From positions 9,689,381 through 9,753,380 of the forward strand of contig NC_081335.1 in NCBI RefSeq assembly GCF_022539665.2: a stretch of 64,000 nucleotides of DNA. Direction: 5' to 3'. Shown piece by piece: positions 1 to 10,638 of the stretch. The stretch comes from Daphnia carinata. Lineage: Eukaryota > Arthropoda > Branchiopoda > Diplostraca > Daphniidae. How positions within the stretch are numbered: position 1 is the first letter of the stretch; every line of letters starts with the position of its first letter. Under the pieces are notes generated by a model. That model did not search any database. It had not been told where the DNA came from and was given only the letters and a program-made list of their open reading frames with translations. Made by a program: the position numbers and the translations under genes.

Positions 1-55
1 ACCTTTCGTAAAATAACAACACAAACACTAACACAATAAATATTTTTGCGCAGAG

Positions 56-77
56 AAAAAAAAAAAAAAAAAAAAAA
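56..77 (+). repeat. A-tract upstream of the B1 envelope gene
   Basis: This is a run of 22 A on the coding strand of the plus-strand B1 element. It lies about 0.85 kb before the envelope reading frame. Comparable A-tracts sit between the gene modules of the minus-strand copies B3 and C1, so this is probably the same kind of module boundary. What lies before it is outside the window. Confidence 0.6.
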
Positions 78-911
78 CTTTTCTTATAGTCGCACAAAAT
101 TATCGCACCAAATTATTTTCCACACACGACTCTTCTTTCTTCTATACTTACAAGTCATTTTTTTTCTATACACCTTCTTGAATGTAACCAACGCCCAGAT
201 TTTTCTCCAACGCGTCTCTCGGTTTTTCACTTCTTTTCACTTTCTTTTTCTATCGAACACTGAATTTGCTCCAACACTTCGCAGCTAGCGAAGAAAAAAT
301 ATTTTTATTCCCCCAATTTTGCCAGAGGGCAACTAACAAGCCTTTCCTTACACTCGCGTTCATATTTCCAAAAATTCCTTGTTCCCCCCCAAGCGCGTTA
401 GCTCCGCCCACCTGTTCATGTTTCACATCTTTTCCCCTCCATCTCTAGCAAAGTCCCTTTTTCCCTTGCGTTGGACTTAGGAAAAAAAAATCGAAAATCT
501 GAGTTTGACCTTTGGCGCACGGACTTTTTCCGCCGTAGAATTTAAAACGTTTCTTTTCTTCTCCGCATAATTAACCGAAACAATCTTTTTCAATTATTTC
601 CTTCTGATAAATACGAGCATCTTCTCCTCTTTCCAGTAATATCACTTTCGATTAAAAATAAATTTTCCTTCTGCCCAAAAACACAGTTATAATGCGATAC
701 CCTTTTATTTTTCTATCTTTTGCTGTAGCGTGGCTACTGAAAAGCCGACGGGAGACCGTTGACCTTTCAAAGCCGTCGGAAAGTTTTTTACTTTTAGCTT
801 CTTTTCTCTTCTTTCTTTACCTTTTATTTTATTTCAACTATATATATATAATCCAAAATATTATAAAAACCCAATGTTGATGTAGAATATTTTTGGCCAC
901 TGCTCTGTGTA
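78..911 (+). other. Non-coding spacer of B1, pyrimidine-rich
   Basis: No convincing protein was found in this 0.8-kb stretch. It is rich in T and C, with many TTTTC and CTTTT runs. It lies between an A-tract and the envelope frame of B1 and probably acts as the leader and splice-acceptor region of the env message. Open frames here have no recognisable domain. Confidence 0.5.
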
Positions 912-2647
912 TTGTTAAATTTTTCTTATGTATTGTTTTTTTTTTTATTTCTGACATGTAGAAATGTCGCCTTTTCCAATGTCTTACTGCTATGTCTTTT
1001 TGGGCTTCACGTTCGAGCCTTTGAAACGACCGTATGCGATTGTACTGAATCATCAAAAATGGGAATAATTCAATTTTCGGATGACGATTGTCATCCGGAA
1101 ATAAATGATAAACACTCCATTGACGTACAATATTCAGTGCATAGTGAAGTTCGCGCCGCAGTTCAATTTTCAGGATATATTTGTGCGAAGTGGAAACAAA
1201 TTCGACATGTCACCATGAATTTTTTTGGATAATTGGTGATTGTGCCGGATAAAATTCCACTTGACACTACACCAAATGAGTGCAATGATATGATTAACAG
1301 TCTTCGGTGCGAAGATCAAAAAATGACTGCTGCGGAAAATAAATTTGTATTCGACCGTGAACCTGAAATTTTTGGTCATTGGTTACAAACGATCGACGTG
1401 GAAATTATTAATTGTGTGCTCGAAAAAATTCGCCTATATCAAGATGTGGAAGATAGTAATTTTTCTACGCCGATAGGAATTGCTTCTGCCTCAACAGGTC
1501 ATTTGTCGCATAATCATTTGACATTAGTTTGGGACAAAACATATACGCAACGATCTGAACCAAAAGCTCATCTCATTGAATCTGGAATTGGAAAATTAAT
1601 ACGAAAAACGGGAAATGATAAAATTTTTCGCCTTCAAGATGACAAAAAACAATTGGATTTTCATTTAATTTTTCAACCGCTTTGTATTCCCATTCAAAAC
1701 TCTTGTTTAAAGAAATCTGATGCCTTTAATATTCTCGGCCAATCAAAACTCTTCGTTACCACGGCGGCCATCATGGAAAATTTGTCGACAATAACATTGG
1801 CGGAACCCTCGCCACCTAGCGGCCAAAATTTGGACCATCCCGCTACTTTACAATATATTCGTGATCAACTTACGGACCATGAAAATGAATTATCACGATT
1901 AATCCAAATCTTACAATGTGATTCAAGAAATGCGAAACATGTAAGAGCATTTATTGCAGCACAATATAATGGCTGCTTAGCTGCTTCACATCTAGATCTA
2001 CCCAAGTGCACAAGTTACAAGCCTTTGGGAAAACCGCCATTGTCATCTCGTGTAAACCTTTAAATGTGACTTTCGAAACCGTCGTAACATCTTGCGGACC
2101 GCAACCAAAATTTAAAAATTGTACAATTAACCTAGACGGTTGGGAACTCGTTAAATATTCGCCGTGTTATTGGACCAATGGATTTGTGAACTTCAATGAC
2201 ATACCTTATGCGTTTCGCAATAACACTTGGAAGCCAGTGAACGCAAGTATCGTATTACCGGTACAAACTCTTGCGCATTCTTTTCGGTATGAAGACGTAA
2301 AATTTTTTGACTATGAACATAAAAGTAACCCTGCGTATAGTGAAACCATTATGGATCATATGAGTATAATGGCTGATATTGCCGCGACGATGAATGAACA
2401 TTCGCCGAGTGAGTTTTCAACGAATAATCGACCAAGTGTGACCAACGTTTTATTATCAGCTTCTGGAGTGAACACTTATACTAGCTGGTGGGAAACTATT
2501 AAAAATTATTTCTTCATCGGTGTACTCTGCCTCCTGGGTCTTCTTTTTCTACGCATCTGTTATGGTTGTGGATTTTTTGGACTTATCTACAAGCTATGTT
2601 TTCGCCCAGTTCAAGAAACAGAACCGGATTTCGCCTACCAAGTCTGA
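912..2647 (+). pseudogene. Envelope-like glycoprotein of element B1, broken
   Basis: Encodes an envelope-type membrane glycoprotein on the plus strand. A hydrophobic leader is followed by a cysteine-rich N-terminal region starting near CDC, a middle region with many potential N-glycosylation sites, the blocks SCGPQPKF and SPCYWTNGFVNFND, and near the C terminus a membrane segment (about 2497-2560) with a short cysteine-containing tail. It aligns with the env of B3 and, more distantly, that of C2. It is disrupted by an in-frame TAA at 1230-1232 and by a frameshift near 2010. I see no furin-type basic site or obvious fusion peptide, so it is not clearly of the baculovirus-F type. Origin from a negative-strand RNA virus glycoprotein (chuvirus-like) is possible but unproven. 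The stop codon overlaps a conserved hairpin just before the 3' LTR. Confidence 0.7.
928..961 (+). promoter_or_regulatory. Candidate 3' splice site for a spliced env message
   Basis: A run of 13 T followed by TATTTCTGACATGTAG forms a polypyrimidine tract ending in AG, directly before the signal-peptide codons of the B1 envelope. No ATG is in frame between the AG and the hydrophobic leader, so a start codon would have to come from an upstream exon. This fits the spliced env messages known from Gypsy-type retroviruses. The splice itself is inferred. Confidence 0.4.
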
Positions 2648-2662
2648 TTACGGGACGTAATC
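2646..2662 (+). promoter_or_regulatory. Conserved hairpin between env and polypurine tract (B1)
   Basis: GATTACGGGACGTAATC is a perfect 7-bp stem with a GGA loop, overlapping the env stop codon and lying 18 bp before the LTR. The same hairpin occurs at the same place in B3 and B4, and in C2 with a compensatory base-pair change. Confidence 0.7.
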
Positions 2663-2670
2663 TCGCACCG

Positions 2671-2680
2671 CCGGGAGTGA
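2671..2680 (+). promoter_or_regulatory. Short polypurine tract of B1
   Basis: CCGGGAGTGA directly precedes the LTR start TGTAACG. Its purine block GGGAGTGA is short for a plus-strand primer but is kept at the same place in B3, B4 and (as GGGGAGCGA) in C2. Confidence 0.55.
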
Positions 2681-2830
2681 TGTAACGAAGTCATAAAAAT
2701 ACAACATTTAATAATATTTTATCTTCATTGTTTGTTTTCTTTATATTAAAATTATATACTATGTCTATTATGCATTATATTTAAAGTATACATTATAAAT
2801 ATAGTAATTCAAGTGTCATTGGCATTTCCC

Positions 2831-2956
2831 TGAATTCTATATTTATATTATACTTTACATCCTGCTTATTGCTGAATTCTATATTTATATTATACTTTAC
2901 ATCCAGCTTATTGCTGAATTCTATTTTTATATTATACTTTACATCCTGCTGATTGC
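2831..2956 (+). repeat. Three 42-bp tandem repeats in the B1 LTR U3
   Basis: Three near-identical units starting TGAATTCTATATTTATATTA begin at 2831, 2873 and 2915, exactly 42 bp apart. They lie upstream of the TATA box. The related solo LTR near 17600 has only one copy, so the array arose in this copy or subfamily and may act as an enhancer repeat. Confidence 0.85.
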
Positions 2957-3095
2957 TGATTGGATGAGCTTCATGCGTAGAACATCGCGCCATACATTTC
3001 CATGAATATGAAATGTTGCGACGTGAGATATTCAATAACTTATATCCGGAGCTCATCTGTCGGAAATGCTATGTTTCCCTCAAACATGTAAAACG

Positions 3096-3102
3096 TATAA
3101 AA
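3096..3102 (+). promoter_or_regulatory. TATA box of the B1 LTR
   Basis: TATAAAA followed by GGATGCC is conserved, with small changes, in the LTR copies near 17470 (reverse strand) and 31120. This marks the U3 promoter and predicts transcription start about 30 bp downstream. Confidence 0.65.
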
Positions 3103-3569
3103 GGATGCCTTTTTTGTTCCCAAAAGTTAGTTCTATAGTTCTACAGTTCGTTTCAGTTCTTCAACTATCTTCAGTTCTAGTTTTCATCTTTAGTGCTACC
3201 AGTGTTGTTTAATTCTTCCAATATAGTGAGTTTAATTCGTTCTTATTCAATAATTATTGTGAGTGCTTTTCATCGCTTCTTGTGCGACCGACAAGCCCTG
3301 TTTCCCTTATCTTTTCGCTTCCAACGTTTAACATCTTTATTTCATCTTCGCCACGACGGTGACGGTAAGACTGAATTCGTATGATTCCATTTTTGTATTT
3401 CTGTTTCCCATTCATACCCCATATCTGTGTAATTCTTTTATTATCTTTGGCCTATTAGAATAAAATATATTCGGAATTGTGGTAACGCCTTCCCGAGTTC
3501 ATTTTCTTATTACAATTTGTCTTAAATAACGTAAAGTCATTCTTTTTATTATTAAAAGAATGCTTTACA

Positions 3570-5262
3570 ATTACTGCCCTTCCTTGAGCTGTCGTGTTGT
3601 TATGGGTTATGGTTACCTGGGCTGCTCCTAATGGCGTCACTTTGGAACCATTTGCTAATACAATGTCCGGGCCGCCCCAATCCTCCATCACATAATGTGT
3701 GCGTCCCAACAATTTTGGCGATATGACGCTGACCGCTGCGCCCGTGTCCACCACTGCCGTTGCTGTGATGTCTCCACACCCCACCGTCTTTTTGATTAAG
3801 CGGGATATGTCCGACAACAGTATTGGTACTTTCTTCCCCAACTTTTGTTTTCTAGTCTCACTTGCCTCTTCACCACCTTGATCTTCCTGTGTTGACAATT
3901 GTTGCGTTGTCTGTGCCGCCCCCTGGTCCGTTTTGTTCGGAATTTTAGTCTTGTTTACATAAAATTGCTGCTCCAGGTTCAGTAATTCTTCCGCATTCGA
4001 ATGTAACGCCACACTGTTCACCGTTCCTGCTTGCTTGTGTCTTTCCGGCTGATGAAACTGCCCTTGCCTGGCGTGTTGTTGTTCGCCCTGATGTCTCATC
4101 TGATTCTGTCTTGGACCTTTGTATAATGCTGACGCTGGGTTTTGGAAGCATCTATAGTCAAGGTGGCCTATTCTGGAACAAAATCCGCATACGTATCTTC
4201 CCTCGGTTGTTCTTCTATTCCTGTCGAATCCATTATTACTGATTTTGTTTTGGCCCATTTTAGCCATTTGAAATGCCGGTCCTGTAGATAAATGTAGCTG
4301 TTTCACCGTCTCATTTAATTGTTGCAGCACATTCGTAATTTCTGCTGTTAACGTCGGCTGAGTCACATTCTTGTTCAGTTTCGTCTTTACCGGCTTCTCT
4401 GATAGCGCCATTAAAGATTGGGCCCAAACTTTCTGGTTCGCGAGAGCCATGGCCTCCGTGTGTAACTTGGCCAGTTCTAGAAAGTCAGTCGTAGATGCCG
4501 GCTTATGTGGGTAAATTTTTTGCAATAACGATGGTTTTAGACCGCGGTATAGATGTTCCAATTGATGTTCCTGTGACATTGTCGGGTTCACCAACCTGCA
4601 CATGTTGATTACGTCGTAGAAATACGACACTATGTCTTCCTCTACGCCCTGTACTCGTTGACGAAGCTTGCTCTCTTGCACTAGTGTGAAATTAGCCTGC
4701 CGAAAGTCCGCTATGAATTGAGTTTTTAGCCCTGTCGCTGCTGGCAGATTGGGCCGCGTTGGGTCTTCTGGTTTCGGACGGGCCGGAAGATCCTCCCAGT
4801 GGTCAGGTGGGGATTCACCAGAAACCACTTTCTGGCTGCCCCTTCCAAATACATCGCAAAATTCCGAGCCTGGTCTGCATTGGACCAACGATTGTAAGCT
4901 GCCACTAACTCGAAACGTTCTAACCAATCCATAGGGTCTTCCCCCGGGTTTGCCGAAAAAATCGGCGGTGCTATGAATTTTTGTACACTTACCGCCATGT
5001 TGCTTGGCCGTGCGTCAAAATTAGGTCGAGTTTGTTCTGGTGTCAAGTGTCGTGGTTCACCGATTATTGCGAGCTCTATTCCACGAACGTCTTCTATAGA
5101 CACTGTCGCACTGTCCCGTGTGGGGTGTGTTACCTCAACAACAACACCACTATCAGACACTTCCAATTTTTCCACCAATTCAGATTGATTGAATAGCTCC
5201 GGATGTAACCGTCTACTTGGCGCCCGACCGCACGTAGGATATCTCCCTGACTGTTTACTCAT
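3570..5262 (-). pseudogene. Gag-protease of element A1, truncated and frameshifted
   Basis: Minus-strand gag polyprotein of a Ty3/Gypsy-type element. It starts at an ATG at 5260-5262. A capsid domain of the retrotransposon gag family follows (ARNFAMYLEGAARKWF, then a region ending in LYRGLKPSLLQKIYP). Next is one CCHC zinc knuckle (CGFCSRIGHLDYRC) and an aspartic protease start with the catalytic VVDTGAAVS. A frameshift lies near 4800. The protease is cut off at 3570 by the B1 LTR. It is closely related to gag of A2, where gag and protease are now in different frames; here they share one frame, so the A2 difference is probably a mutation. Confidence 0.85.
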
Positions 5263-5692
5263 CAGTCGACGCGAACACTAGAGAATCCCACTAGTCTCGA
5301 CTCTTAACGACGAGGAAACAGAACGTAAAATTCACATGAACGTGAATCAAATAGTTAAAAGAATCAGGGAACCTTCCCAACAAAAGAACTCCCACCTTGC
5401 TGGCCACCTCTTGTACCAGTTAGCGGCAAACACACGAAATCAACTGCGATAACTGAAGATCCGCACACAACAAAAATAAGGGAAACTTTCCAACAACGAA
5501 CGTAGTTAATAGTTAACAGAATCAGGGAACTTTCCCAACAAAAGAACTCCCGCCTTGCTGGCCACCTCTTGCACCAGTTTGCGGTAAACGAACGAAATTG
5601 AATGCGATAACGAATTTACGGAAAATTTGGTTGACCGACACGAAATCAAATGTACGGAGCTCTTTAGGGGCTCGACCTGCATCTCCACCAAT
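5263..5692 (-). other. 5' leader of A1 with a 158-bp tandem duplication
   Basis: Untranslated leader between the primer site and gag. A segment of about 90 bp starting GAATCAGGGAAC occurs at 5361 and again at 5519, a period of 158 bp. No gene was found. The leader presumably carries packaging signals, but none can be pinpointed. Confidence 0.7.
5671..5690 (-). promoter_or_regulatory. Primer binding site of A1, tRNA-Ala-like
   Basis: On the plus strand TGCATCTCCACCA ends 2 bp before the LTR edge. This matches the 3' end of tRNA-Ala as I recall it (acceptor strand CATCTCC, then A and CCA), so the minus-strand site beginning TGGTGGAGATGC would prime from that tRNA. The same motif adjoins the A2 and A3 LTRs. 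Confidence 0.65.
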
Positions 5693-6101
5693 TGTGACGG
5701 CCACTGCCGCAATTCACTGAATGACTCAACAGCGCTTTTGGACCTGGTGTATTGATTCTGCCACAGTCACACTCCAAACCCAACTGTCTACTGAGAGCCC
5801 CGTGTCACTCGTAGGCTCTCCTATTTAAAGGGAAAGGTTGTTACCCGCCAAGGGTGACGCGGGAAGTAGAAAGAAGATGGTCACGTAGATAACCTCTACG
5901 TGACCGTTCGAATAGAAAGCGCATAGAAGGGCTAAGATCTTCCGGTAAGATGGTCAAGCAGATAATTCTACTTGACCTTACGGAAGTGAAAGCGGAGAAA
6001 AAGGGTTGGGGCTGATGTACGAGACGTTCCCAGCACGTGGATGTCCTCGGACTCCACGTGTCCATCGTTAACACGTGGATGTCCTCCGAATCCACGTGAC
6101 A
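5693..6101 (-). mobile_element. 5' LTR of element A1 (409 bp)
   Basis: Read on the minus strand the LTR runs TGTCACGTGG...CCGTCACA. A TATA-like TTTAAATA is near 5820. Its U3 half holds palindromes: two copies of a CACGTGGA...TCCACGTG block, and paired GGTCACGTAG/CTACGTGACC and GGTCAAG/CTTGACC arms. The right edge abuts integrase-region codons of A2 without a gap, so A1 inserted into A2. The other A1 LTR is not in the window. Confidence 0.8.
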
Positions 6102-6951
6102 GTATTTATTCAGAACGATATGCGTATATTCTGAAGGCACACATAAGCGAAGATATGTCTGACCCCAAAGGTGTTTAATTTTAAATAGTTTCCCATTTTT
6201 CAAGCAAAATCGTCTACCCGCTGATCGGTTATTCTCCAGTTTTGTAATAATCGATCTCCACAAATGGTTGTCCCGTTGTTTAGCAGTCAACTCGTCCCAG
6301 TCTTCGTTCGTGAATAATTCGTTGTTTGCGTAACTAAGAGTTCCAATTGTAACGCATCTTTCTTCGTCGTTTGTATCCGCGGCAATTGAGCGGAAAACGT
6401 GAGGGGCAGTCTGCATTAGTGTGTAATCTCCGACTGCGGTATCGAATTTCTACTTCATATTGTAACAGACAGAGGCTCCAACGTGCCAATCGACCTGCCA
6501 AATCTTTCTTCGTGCGTAAACAGCAAAGGGCTTCGTGGTCCGTGATGATAATGATCTTACACCCCCATATGAAACCTCGGAATTTCTGCAAGGCCCGGAT
6601 AAACGCTAAGCACTCTTTTTCTGTGATCGAGTAGTTTAGTTCGGCTTTTGAGAGCAGCCGACTGGCATACGCCAAGGGAAATTCTTTTCCATCCTTTGAT
6701 TGTGACAAAACAGCCCCGATGCCATAGCCGCAAGCATCTGACATTATAATCATTGGGGATTCGTAGTCTGGATGTGCCAATATGGGTGCTGATGTCAATG
6801 CTTTTTTGAGAACCATAAAGCTGTTTCGTTGTTCATTTTCCCAGAGGAATGCCGCCCCTTTCTTAGTCAGAGCCGTCAAAGGCTGAGCGATTTTTGCAAA
6901 TCCTGCTTTATGTCGTCGGTAGTACGAGCATAATCCCAAAAAGCTTTGCAC
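6102..6951 (-). pseudogene. RNase H and start of integrase of element A2
   Basis: Continues the A2 pol. The RNase H domain shows its acidic residues in SDACGYG, ITEKECLA, TDHEAL and NADCPSR. A frameshift near 6400 leads into the linker and the first part of the integrase zinc-binding region, which stops at LRLCVPSEYTHIVLNKY where the A1 LTR begins. The integrase catalytic core is missing from the window because A1 inserted here. The RT thumb to RNase H join near 6960 is also broken. Confidence 0.85.
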
Positions 6952-6985
6952 CTGTTTGATTTTGTTACTTGTAGTTTTTCATTGA

Positions 6986-7932
6986 TTACATTCCGGAAAA
7001 TCCCGAACCGCTACTATTTTGTCCGGGTCGGGAGCAATGCCTTTTTCCCCCGATTTTGCCGCCAATGCCCCGTTTTGACACTATGTGTCCTAAAACTTTA
7101 AGCGTAGTCATGGCAAACTGACATTTAGATCCTTTTAATTTTAATCCCGCTTTGCCTAGGCAGGATAGAACCGAATTAAGGCGAAGTAGATGGGTTTCAA
7201 AGGTAGGGGCGTATACCACCACATCATCCAAATATACCAAACATGACGACCATCGAAGATCGCCCAATATAATGTCCATCGCTCGTTGAAAGGAACTAGG
7301 ACCTTTTGAGAGACCAAAGGGCAGTACCTTGAAGTGATATAGTCCATCCGCTGTAATGAAGGCTGTTTTTTCTCGATCCTCTTTACGCAACGGAAGCTGA
7401 TGGTACCCCGACTGGAGATCCATTATTGAAAAATATTCGGCGCCTTCCAGCTTGCTTAAAATATCCGAAATGCGTGGTAACGGGTAAACATCCCTAATTG
7501 TGACCTCATTTAAACCGCGGTAGTCCACACAAAATCGCCATGACCCTTTTTTTTTTTAATGAGCACCACCGGAGCACCTCATGACCTATCGGATCGTTCG
7601 ATAATGCCTACTTTTAACATATCTTCGGATAAAGTTTGAACTATTTTTCGAGCTTTCCACGCACTAGGATATGGGCGTTGACACACTGGAGTTGTACCTT
7701 CTTTCAGATTTATTGGATGTTCTGCCACGGTACAGTAACCGATATCCGTATCTGATAATGCAAACGTTTGCCGATAACTTTGTAGCAGAGCCATCAGAGA
7801 GAGTTTTTGTTGTGGGCTCAAGTCAGGATTAATGTTGGTTTCGAGACTGGTCTCTGACATGTTTTTTTCCAAACGGTAGGGTATCATTTGAAACGACTTG
7901 GTTCGCTCCATCGAACGAGTCAGGGAGATCAC
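6986..7932 (-). pseudogene. Reverse transcriptase of element A2, frameshifted
   Basis: RT domain of a Ty3/Gypsy element. The order of blocks is the connection to protease, the palm motif FCVDYRGLNEVT, IMDLQSGYHQL, FKVLPFGLSKGPSSFQR and the catalytic YLDDVVVYAP, then the LGHIVS thumb block. The frame is interrupted at the 11-T homopolymer near 7550, and again after the thumb. All catalytic aspartates are present. This is a distinct RT lineage from the B and C elements, which read YLDDVIIFS. Confidence 0.88.
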
Positions 7933-8767
7933 AAACTACCACGTCGTCCGTATAAGGTTGGAGAGTCCCTAGAGTAGAATGTTTGTTTAACCAGACCGGA
8001 ATGGCGGACAGATTGGTCACTGGGAGCGATCGTGTTGTGTTAGACAGCACTGCATGACCCACTGACAGTGATTTAGTTGATAGCAACTTTTCCGACGGGG
8101 TAAACAGACAAACCCCGGGAAACTGAGTGTCCAAAGTCGTAAGAACCGGTACGACCGAAAATGCCGGAATTATACACCCTTCCAGCGACGAAAGCTTAGT
8201 GTGTCGAACGGGTGGTTCCGGGAAATTCAACGCAAAAAATGGCAGGTCCCCCAAAATAAGTTGTGCTTGTTCGCCAGTGTAATCCACATGAAGGTGTCCA
8301 AATTGTCGCAAAAAGTCGTTTCCCATTAAAAACTCAATCTCATTCATGGGCAACACTACTGCTGTTCCTGAAACCGTTTTATTGCCATATGTGATGGAAA
8401 TCTGTGCCCCCCCCCCTAATGGCACAGCACGAGTTCCATTTGCTAGGACGATGGCCGGTCCGTGCCATTCTTGAAGAAGGTAGCCAGTATGATGTAAAAG
8501 TGTTGGAGACATAACGCTAATCGCTGCACCAGTGTCAACCACCGCATTGGTAGTCACTGGCCCACACGTTACAATTTCTTTAATTAAGCGGGACGTATCT
8601 GACCTCCAAGCTCCGTTGTCCTCCTGGTGATGGCAGGTGTTAGGTTGCAAAACCGTTGGTGGAACAAGGTCACCATCGGTCTCTTGTTGAAGATAGTGAT
8701 CCGGAAAAGGAAAATCGATGTGATGAACTGGAAAAGCTGAACAATTTTGCGTGTCCCCAGACGGCAT
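7829..8767 (-). pseudogene. Aspartic protease region of element A2
   Basis: Retroviral-type aspartic protease with catalytic AVVDTGAAISVMSP near its start and the flap and C-terminal blocks NDFLRQFGH and ILGDLPFF. A long spacer then leads to RT. It overlaps the RT frame at 7829-7932, where the two frames diverge. The protease is offset by one frame from gag near 8813. Since A1 has gag and protease in one frame, a single-base indel in a run of C is the likely cause. Confidence 0.8.
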
Positions 8768-9870
8768 CGTTTGAATATTATTAACTGGCTGGTGTTGTAC
8801 ATTATTACGTGGGCCTGCTGATTATTGGTAACTGGTTGTTCTTGTCTGTTGTTTTGTTGAAATCGGAAATCCTGTCCTCGATAATATGAGGAAGATGGGT
8901 TTTGGAAGCAACGTGAATCCGTATGTCCCGCCTTTGAACAAAACCCGCAAATAAAACGTCCTTCCGTCGTCCTTCTATTGCGACCCGACTGATTCCAATT
9001 AGGTGTTCCCGAAGCGTTGAGCGTTCGGGGTGAGACGGCTGTCTGAGGGTTACTGAGATGTTCAATCGTTTGTTGCAGACCGGTTAACAATCCCGCTAAT
9101 TCCTTGACCAGTTTCGTCGACGCCGCTGTTGACGAATTAGGAACGTCTGGAGTCACGGCTAACAGCGATTGTGATAGAACTTTTCGGTTTACTAAACTGT
9201 TGGCCTCAGCGTGTACTTTGGCTACGTCCAGGAATTCCGTCGTCGATGCTGGTTGTAGGGGATAGATTTTTTGTAATAATGTTGGTTTCAATCCACGATA
9301 CAAGTGTTGGAGCTGCTGCTCCTGCGACATAGTCGGATTGACTATGCGACACATGTTTATTATGTCGTAAAAATATGCCACTACGTCTTCCTCATTTCCT
9401 TGTTCCCTCTGTCTGAGTTTGCACTCCTGTACTAGTGAAAAATTTGCTTGTCGGAAAGCCGCCGAAAATTGCGATTTTAGACCGGTAGCCGCCGGTAGGT
9501 TGGGTAATGTGGGATCAGTTGGGTCTGGACGTGCCGGTAGATCGTCCCAATGATTCGGATGAGTATGCACGAGGAACCATTTACGAGCTGGCCCCTCTAG
9601 ATACATCACGAAATTTCTCGCCTGATCAGCATCTGACCCCCGATTATATGCCGCAGCTAATTCAAACCGTTCTAGCCAATCCACTGCGTCTTCTTCCGGC
9701 GAAGCTGAAAAGATGGGGGGTGCGATGAACTTTTGAACGCTTGCCGCCATGTTTGCCAAAGGGAATATACGTAAAGGAGGCAGTAGGGAACCTCTACTAG
9801 ACGAGGAATCGTTGTCGGAATCCGCTAATGAACTTTGTGAAGAATCCTCGTCCGTGCCGTGCTGTGCCAA
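8768..9870 (-). pseudogene. Gag of element A2
   Basis: Capsid-nucleocapsid polyprotein paralogous to A1 gag. It has the gag capsid block ARNFVMYLEGPARKWF, a second block ending LYRGLKPTLLQKIYP, and the zinc knuckle CGFCSKAGHTDSRC. The first in-frame ATG that is supported by similarity is at 9748-9750 (MAASVQKFIAPPIF), although the open frame extends to 9870 with a Ser/Asp-rich stretch. The frame runs into unrelated codons after about 8813 because of a frameshift before the protease. Confidence 0.85.
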
Positions 9871-10636
9871 CGAAGCTTCTTCTGAGAAAACCGAACTCGA
9901 GGAAGACGGCGTCTGAGTGTGGCCCGTGCAACTGTTTGCTCCGTATTCGTGTATGCGTCTCCCAGTTGTGGAAGTCGAGATGAAAGAAAAAGTTCAGGGT
10001 GTAGTCGCCGGCTGGGGGGCCGTCCACACGTTGGATAGCGTGAAGATCATTTTTTTATTTCACTCATGTATAACACCTCACAAGAACATACCCGTTGGGG
10101 ATACCACTTTAGCAATTCACGAAACGTAGATCCGAGAAAAACACACGGAAACTACGTAGTTTTCAAAAAATTGATCGGCGAGATAAAGGAGCAAAGTACA
10201 TGGAACGAGAGACGATTTTAACGAGGTGAAATGAAACACGGGTTGAATAGGGAATACGAACGGAACTCAGCGAAAGGTGAATTAAATGGGGTGAACGGGA
10301 ATACGAGTTGAGTAAAAAAAAATTAATTAATTAAAAAAAAATACGAACGGGGCTCAACCAAAGACGATTTAAACGGGGTCGAACGGAATACGCGTTGAGT
10401 ACAAAATACGAACGGGGCTCAACGAAAGACGATTTAAACGGGGTAAAACAATAATTTGCTATAAGGAGTAAACGGACTGTAAAGAAGAATTTCTACGAAA
10501 TAAGAATCAGAACGAGAGAGCCGGATGAAGGAAGCGAAAGGAAATGTGAAATTCCCCCCCTGGGGAAAAAATCAAAAGAAGAAGAACGATAAACAAGAAA
10601 ACAGAACAAAACCAAATACGACCTGTATCTCCACCA
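9871..10636 (-). other. 5' leader of A2 with imperfect tandem repeats
   Basis: No gene. Between about 10250 and 10445 there are three imperfect copies, roughly 60 to 80 bp apart, of a unit containing AATACGAACGG, CTCAACGAAAG and TTTAAACGGGGT, interrupted by an AATTAATTAATT run. The leader ends at a tRNA-Ala-like primer site (plus-strand TCTCCACCA, 10628-10636), 2 bp from the LTR. Confidence 0.65.
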
Positions 10637-10638
10637 AT

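Larger units (their letters stand above)
2681..3569 (+). mobile_element. 3' LTR of element B1 (889 bp)
   Basis: The LTR begins TGTAACGAAG and ends AATGCTTTACA, with the standard TG...CA edges, directly after the polypurine tract. It shares its TATA region and both ends with the solo LTR at 16979-17773. A TATAAAA box is at 3096-3102 and an AATAAA signal at about 3460. The last 38 bp can fold into a hairpin. Its right edge abuts gag-protease coding sequence of the minus-strand element A1, so B1 appears to have inserted there. Confidence 0.9.

Noticed and set aside
838-1379. Minus-strand open frames opposite the B1 env
   Set aside because: They are shadows of the env coding strand, with no domains and low-complexity composition.
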